Positions 58,502 to 64,000 of a stretch of 64,000 nt of DNA are shown here, one piece after another. Position 1 is the stretch's first letter. Each line of letters opens with the position of its first letter. The position numbers and the translations under genes are program-made. The stretch comes from Berberis thunbergii (Eukaryota; Streptophyta; Magnoliopsida; Ranunculales; Berberidaceae): contig QNQO01005782.1 in the NCBI GenBank assembly GCA_003290165.1, forward strand, positions 186,001-250,000, written 5' to 3'. Under the pieces are notes generated by a model. It made no database searches and was not told the DNA's origin. It worked only from the letters and a program-made list of their open reading frames with translations.

Positions 58502-59421
58502 ATACTTCAGATGAAGCGTTTGCGGGAAGTGCAGGTTGAGTCAAATTCAAGAGTGCATCTATCTTTTGAGTCATGGTCATAACAACCGTCTCTAACTTTG
58601 AGGCAGAAGGGGGTTGGACAGATGTATCTCTAACTTCATATATACCGCCCTTACGCCTATCAGACTCCTTTCTCGAATAATCCCATTGCTGAGAATTTTC
58701 GGAAAGCGTCTCAAAGAATTCCCAAATTTCACTGACGCTCATTTTCATTAATGACCCACCACTAGTGGCATCAATCATACGACGGTTTTGAGGGGTTAAA
58801 CCGTCTTGAAAGTATTGAACTAGCCGCCACTTCTCGAATCCATGGTGGGGACACTTTACAATGAGCTCATTGAACCTTTCCCAACATTCATAGAAATGTT
58901 CACCCTCCTTTTGTTGAAAATTAGATAAATTTCGTCGGAGGGCATTTGTTTTATGAACGGGGAAGTATTTTGTCAAGAACTTTCTTGACAGCGCACCCCA
59001 TGATGTGATGGATCCTATCTCTAATGCATTTAACCACGATTTCGCCTTGTCTTTTAGAGAAAAGGGAAATAACCTAAGACGGACCGAAATCATCAGAAAA
59101 ATTTTGGTACTTCAGGGTAGCGCAAATGTCAAGAAATTCTTTGACATGAAGATAAGGGTCTTCTTTCTCAAAACCATAAAAAGTGGGCAAGAGATGAATA
59201 ATAGATGGTTTGAGTTCAAAACTGTTTGCATTTGTCTCAGGTAAGACAATGCAAGATGGAGCACTACTAGGAAGAGGGGCGAAGTAATCCTTAAAGGCCT
59301 TCCCCTCAGCCATCTCAGTGGACAAGGATGATGAACCTAAATAGGTAATGGAGACTTCAACGAACTCTTCGAATTCTTGTCGAACAAGTCTACTCTTAGA
59401 ATCACGCACCCAAGTATGCAT
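58455..59421 (-). pseudogene. Athila gag, frameshifted
   Basis: Frame 59421-59074: MAEGKAFKDYFAPLPSSAPS, KPSIIHLLPTFYGFEKEDPY, HVKEFLDICATLKYQNFSDD. One inserted T near 59090 moves to 59093-58464: VRLRLFPFSLKDKAKSWLNA, FYECWERFNELIVKCPHHGF, GLTPQNRRMID. At the end CAACSSPGHFNS, a 2-base insertion (about 58462-58465), then NCDLQNDYP makes a CX2CX4HX4C zinc knuckle. The start could be at 59421 or at the inner Met near 59311 (MAEGK). Confidence 0.9.
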
Positions 59422-60884
59422 AAACTAATGGAAAACGAAGGTGCAAAGTCAACACTCCTAAATTTTTTTTTTAAAGCACTAACTCTAAAAATATACACAG
59501 ACTTACACGCAATCAGCAACCAATAAATGCACAAGAAACATGCCTCCCTAAGCAATCAACGTTTTTTAGAGCAATTATCTTTTTATTTTTTGGGGACAAT
59601 TATTTCTTATGTAATCTTTATGACAAGGCAATGGGTTATACAGGTTGATCCTAAGAGTATACACTTTACCCCACAAAGTTCAAAATCAGTAGGCTAGAGT
59701 TTTGTTTCAAAGAAACCGGATTATCGCACAAGAGAAGGAGGTCACAATGGTCCAATTAAGTACTTCCTTGTGCTACCGCTCTGTAAGCCAGTAGATGTGA
59801 GAACGATGTGACGTTGGATATACACTCGAGGCTTGTGTTCTTAACCCAAAACTGTTGGTTACACCAATTCTTCTTGTGGATCGTAGCTTATTTATGACTC
59901 GGCGTACCGGGTAAATTACCCTTGTGGCAGTGGCCTCTCGGAGTTCATTGAATGATTAAACCCATCGTCACTTTCAGTTTGGTCAACACAAAAATTATTG
60001 GACTCACCTTGATCTTGGTTGTCCTATGAACACCATACCTAAAAGATGGCTCTATCTAACTTGCTAATTGATTTTAATTATATTAGGCTATTGGTTGCAC
60101 ACAGCTGGAGTGATGAGGTGGGGATATCAAGTCCCACCAGTTTCTATTTATAAGCTGGGTCTGCTTATTACTAAAGTTTAGCATCCACAATTGCAGAAAT
60201 TTAACATCCAATCACACAATTTCAATCAATTACACCAAGCACCCTGGTCGCTAATACGTTGCCTGTGAGAGAAATACTTACAGTGTGTGTATTCCAATCT
60301 GCACAAAAAGTTAGCACAATTTAAAAAAAATTGTCCGACTTCTTTTTATCCGTTTCACTCAACACACAAGCACATGCAAATAAATTTACTGGTCTTGGTC
60401 TTAAAAGTCGGACTTCTAAATCACAAGAAATTATTGGGTAACAATTAAAATTGTTTCCCTATATTTTCTTTTGACTTAGAGAATTTAGGTTTTTTTTTTG
60501 TTTTGTGATTTAACAAAATGAAAAATAGTAGAGTTTAAAAATTATTACACCACACGCTCGTAAAATGAGGTAAAAATAAAAGTAAAACTCTCCTCACAAA
60601 ATAAATAATAATAAAAACTTTGCTTGACGTTGGCAGGATCGTTCAATTGTCTCGAGAAGCGTGTAATTTGTAATATATGCTTCCTTTCTATTAATACCTG
60701 CAAAAAAAAAAAAAAAAAAAACAAGTATCAAAACTTCTAAGACTTAAAAGAAATAACTAAAATAAATAAAATCAAGTCTATCCTAAAAGCAAAAGCAATC
60801 TTATATCTGACCTAATTTTTTTTTTATTAACCTAAACTACAAATTAGTGAAAATAAACTCTTGAATTCAATTACACCGTTACAG
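59422..60884 (-). mobile_element. Athila 5' leader
   Basis: About 1.46 kb of non-coding sequence between primer site and gag. The part 59700-60180 is conserved in the old family 2 element at 12840-13330. An A19 run is at 60703-60721. Confidence 0.7.
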
Positions 60885-60902
60885 TCCCCGGCAACGGCGC
60901 CA
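60885..60902 (-). promoter_or_regulatory. Primer binding site, tRNA-Asp type
   Basis: On the minus strand TGGCGCCGTTGCCGGGGA, 6 nt from the 5' LTR end, is the 18-nt complement expected for a tRNA-Asp 3' end and typical of Athila elements. Confidence 0.85.
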
Positions 60903-60908
60903 AAAACT

Positions 60909-62853
60909 TGATGCAAATTTAACTAACCTAAATAAATAGGTTAATTTAACCTAATTTTAATAACTGCAAGTGCACAATATCTAACTGGTAGACAAGGGCA
61001 AGTACATGTCGATCCCACAAGGACTGTGGTTGCAATTAAATTTCAGGGTTTATTTAAACTAATTTAAATTGGGGTTACAACAATTAAATTATCTAAACTA
61101 AAAATCAAATTAAAAACAAAATAAAAAGTTTTAAAGAATATGAGAAAGGAAACCAAGGCATTGAATCCACCACAGGTTCTTTGAGATTTGTGTAATCAAA
61201 AATATTGTTTTCAAGATTTAACATGACTAACCTAAAGATTAATCTAAATTCACAATTGATTTCAGCATATGTATAAATCCCTAGAATTGCGTTTCTTCTT
61301 ACGGCACACACAATCACATATTTATTTTAACTAATCATAATCCCTAGCATTGTGTGTCTTCTTACGGCACACACAATCACAGATTCAGATTAATTGATTA
61401 AATCAGACTTTTGAATTTCAACAAAGAGTATTTCTAACTACCGACTAGTCTAGATAATTAATTAGGATATAATCAGTGAAAGCAAATTATTGAAAATCAT
61501 AAATCAAATGTGTTTAACGTTCAAGCATAAAGAAAACAATAAATTTAAATACACAAACTCTAGGAAACCCTATGGTTTCATCGTAGCCTTGGCGAATGGT
61601 TTAGCTGTCCATGGTAGTGGTAGTCATCTCCTCGTGATGTGGTACGCCGCAACTCATCTCTGCACGAACGCGAATCCCGAGAAAAGGGCTGCTAAAGGCA
61701 CTGTGGTGGCTCTTAGAGAACTCGGGGGTGTCAATAGCTGAACTGTTTGAAAAACAGTTTTCTCCCGCCAAAGTCGCGCGCTGCTGCGCCTTCGTCTCCA
61801 GCGAGACGAAGCCTGCTCCGCCTTTGTTCTTCGCTCCTCGCGAGCTTCTCTTCTCCCTAACTGGCTCCGGTACCTGCAAGAACAGAGAGAGAGTGAGGAA
61901 ACAACGAGAATGGGAAGTGGGGGTGCTCTGTCGCGAGCAGGGACGGCGTCTTTCGCGAGGCCTGTTTCGCGTCGTGATGGTGGTTATTGCGTGGTCTGGT
62001 GGCGAGGTTGGCGCAGAGAGAGAGAAGTGGAGGAGGGAGAGACGAAGAGAAATCGAGAGAAGAGGAGAAGGCTTTGTGTCGAGGCGGAATAGAGTCGCGG
62101 TGGTTGCGGCTCTGTTTCGCGGCGGTGGCGGCTGAGGTGGTGCGTTCTGTTCGCGACGGTGGTTGTGAGAGAGAGAGAAGTGGAGGAATAGAGAGGGAAA
62201 CGGGAAGGAGTTCGAGACGAAGAGAAGAATCAGAGAAGAAGAGAAGGTTCTGTGGCGAGGCGGAACAGAGTCGCGGTGGTTGCGGCTCTGTTTCGTGGCG
62301 GAGAGGCTGAGGTGGTGCTCGGTGGATGGCGGCGGTGAGGATGATGGAACAGAGAGAGGGATGGTAGAAGGTGGCGGCTGATGGTAGAGGACGAGGAGGA
62401 GGTGGTGATGGCGGGATTATCGCGCTGCCGGCTCTCCTTTCGAGCGAGGATTGCCGGCAGGGTGGTGTGGTGGCTGGAAAAGAGATGAGGGGAGAGGGGT
62501 TGTGGAAGAGGAGAGAATAAGAGATGAGGCTCCCCTTTCTCTAAGATGGGGGAAGTTAAATAAGGTTCACATATTATATTGGGCTTGGGTTTTTAGGTTA
62601 GCATGTTTTAGGTTTGGACTTAGGTTAAATTAGGTGGACCTAGGTTTATTAGGGTTAGGTTTAGATATGTGTCTCTTTGCTTTGTACCACCACTAGAATC
62701 GACCAATTGTCTGTCGCCTTAATATCATTTCATCGTTAACGCTCAAATTCCTGTCAAGACATGAAAACGAAATAATTATTATAAATTATAATAATCGAAA
62801 CACTAACATATATAAATTAAGGGATATATTATGTAATAATTATGTGAATATCA
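60909..62853 (-). mobile_element. 5' LTR of Athila family 1
   Basis: Pairs with 49870-51791. It carries an extra 22-23 bp around 61937-61960 (AGCAGGGACGGCGTCTTTCG) that is absent in the 3' LTR. Confidence 0.95.
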
Positions 62854-62981
62854 CTAAGCTTATAAATAAGGCATATAGTTGAACATTGTAGTTGGTCGAT
62901 TGATTAATGAAATTTATGTAATTACCTCTTGTTTAGAGTTTATCTTAATTCTAGTTCAACTTTAGTTTAGTGTAGAATTCA

Positions 62982-63313
62982 TTATGAAATGTATAGATTC
63001 GTCATCCCCTTAATGTAATTGTAGCTTTTTGTTTGGAAATGATTATTGTCTTGTCCATCATTATCATTTATCAAGGTGTTTGATTCACAAAAATGTTTTT
63101 GGGAATGAGAATCGTAAATGAGGAACTGAATTGTCATTCTAGTCCTTTAATTTGAGGTTTGATTATTTAATTTGGGTTTTAATTCTTCGACTTTTTTGGT
63201 TTCAATTCTTCACTATTCACATTCTATGTGTAGGATTTTTAAGTTATTTCATTGATTGTCTAATTCTACGGTTTTATTTTTTGCAGTACTAAATAGACAT
63301 CAACCAAACACCA
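62982..63313 (+). promoter_or_regulatory. L11 upstream region with 5' UTR intron acceptor
   Basis: The 332 bp between the retroelement LTR and the start codon. A pyrimidine-rich tract TTTTATTTTTTGCAG ends at 63286, a good 3' splice site, so the leader probably has an intron and transcription may start further left, inside or beyond the LTR. No clear TATA box is seen. Confidence 0.5.
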
Positions 63314-63781
63314 ATGGCAAGTTTGAAAGAGATCCTAACCCGCAGACCAGTGGCAGCCACAATCCGGCTCACAGTCCCAGCCGGAGCAGCTAGACCAGGT
63401 CCTCCCGTGGGAACAGCTCTAGGTCAGTACAGGCTCAATCTCATGGCCTTCTGCAAGGACTTCAATGCTCGAACCCAGAAATATAAAGCAGACACTCCAA
63501 TGTCAGTCACTGTTACAGCATTCAAAGATAATACGTTTGAGTTCATTGTTAAGTCTCCGTCAGTTACTTGGTACCTGAAAAAGGCTGCAGGAATTGAATT
63601 GGGGAGCGGTAGACCCGGTCATGTAGGCGCATCAACTGTGATGCTGAAGCACATTTATGAGATAGCCAAGGTAAAACAATCTGATCCTTATTGCCAGTAT
63701 ATGTCATTGGAGTCAATTTCAAAGTCGATTATTGGTACGGCTCAGTCTATGGGAATTAAGGTTGTGAAAGACTTTGAATGA
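63314..63781 (+). CDS. Mitochondrial-type large-subunit ribosomal protein L11
   Basis: L11 (uL11) binds the GTPase-centre rRNA of the large ribosomal subunit and contacts translation factors. The frame of 155 codons is uninterrupted. It has the N-terminal domain signature TIRLTVPAGAARPGPPVGTA with LGQYRLNLMAFCKDFN, a linker TPMSVTVTAFKDNTFEF, and the C-terminal rRNA-binding domain from SVTWYLKKAAG through KHIYEIAKVKQSD and ESISKSIIGTAQSMGIKVV. The length and absence of a long transit peptide fit the nuclear-encoded mitochondrial form of plants better than the plastid form. The ATG at 63314 has the context CCAATGGC. There is no intron within the coding part. The coding sequence is not transposon-like. 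Confidence 0.93.
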   Translation: MASLKEILTRRPVAATIRLTVPAGAARPGPPVGTALGQYRLNLMAFCKDFNARTQKYKADTPMSVTVTAFKDNTFEFIVKSPSVTWYLKKAAGIELGSGRPGHVGASTVMLKHIYEIAKVKQSDPYCQYMSLESISKSIIGTAQSMGIKVVKDFE

Positions 63782-64000
63782 TTTGCAGTTCTGAGGTTTA
63801 GAGGTTGAACGTTATATTTAATGGATTCTTAGTTTTGTCACTTTGTTGAACTGATGTTTCTGAATGTCTGTTCAGTTTGAATTCATGAACAATTTATGTA
63901 TTGCATGCTCATCTGTGATAATCTGGCCACCTGTTTCTATAGACTAGTTGCGCTAGGTATTGGTGTGTGATTGTATTGCTTTTGACGAAATATGATCTTC
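63782..64000 (+). other. L11 3' flank
   Basis: Follows the TGA at 63779-63781. T-rich sequence consistent with a 3' UTR; no canonical AATAAA is seen. Confidence 0.5.

Larger units (their letters stand above)
49870..62853 (-). mobile_element. Athila family 1 retrotransposon, nearly complete
   Basis: LTRs at 49870-51791 (1922 bp) and 60909-62853 (1945 bp), TG...CA ends, target duplication CTAAG at 49865-49869 and 62854-62858. Minus-strand order: 5' LTR, tRNA-Asp type primer site, 1.4-kb leader, gag, protease, RT, RNase H, integrase, 2.2-kb spacer, polypurine tract, 3' LTR. By eye the LTRs differ at roughly 30 sites plus a 22-23 bp indel near 61937-61960, so it is fairly recent. Four frameshifts and one nonsense codon interrupt gag-pol. 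Confidence 0.95.
49743..62981 (+). mobile_element. Right LTR of the ~250-bp-LTR element, split by Athila
   Basis: Pieces are 49743-49869 and 62859-62981, 250 bp together. They join without gap once the Athila element and one CTAAG are removed, matching the left LTR's CTACTAAGCTTACAAATAAGG. No target duplication with the left LTR flank was found. Confidence 0.6.

Overview
The window is nuclear DNA of a flowering plant, most likely a eudicot. It is AT-rich, contains tRNA-derived SINEs, MULE- and hAT-like DNA transposons, and Ty3/gypsy elements of the plant-specific Athila and Tat lineages, plus fragments of plant ALG14 and PPR genes. The only gene that looks complete and functional is a mitochondrial-type ribosomal protein L11 gene at the right edge (63314-63781, +). 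Almost everything else is transposon sequence at different stages of decay. The species cannot be named from what is visible.

Left third (1-10.7 kb): a duplicated low-complexity segment (168-735 and 10165-10630); a GGT/GAT-rich simple-sequence field (938-1353 and 3243-3530) split by a solo Athila LTR (1354-3242); two back-to-back MULE-type elements with long inverted repeats sharing one target sequence (3992-5355 and 5368-7120), each carrying SINE or MITE insertions; and a near-perfect palindromic MITE (8338-8492).

Centre (10674-40663): one old Athila retrotransposon on the + strand, with LTRs of about 1.59 kb (10674-~12265 and 23304-40663), target duplication GGTAT, and an empty-site paralogue near 8105-8160. 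Its internal region has been entered by a hAT-like MITE (14916-16350, itself entered by another TIR element) and by a Tat element that survives only as antisense ORF plus 3' LTR (17190-20717). Its 3' LTR is split by a hAT-like element (23321-39087, 8-bp target duplication). That is split by a complete Tat element on the - strand (23785-38592, target duplication CTAGA). The Tat element is in turn split by 3.13 kb of captured DNA (34686-37812) holding a 5'-truncated ALG14 gene and a PPR fragment, flanked by a 348-bp direct duplication of the Tat LTR end and leader.

Right third (40.7-64 kb): a probable solo LTR (42120-43324), a gypsy pol fragment, SINEs, a TIR element, and a decayed retroelement with ~250-bp LTRs (47503-48681 and 49743-62981). 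Its left LTR is split by a MULE-like MITE and its right LTR by a nearly complete Athila element (49870-62853, - strand, target duplication CTAAG, tRNA-Asp type primer site). That element has an open RT-RNase H-integrase frame of 836 codons but several frameshifts and one nonsense codon upstream. The L11 gene begins about 330 bp beyond the end of the split LTR.

All coordinates and family calls come from reading the sequence. Names such as Athila, Tat, MULE, hAT and the PF04195-like antisense ORF rest on remembered family features and were not checked by a search.
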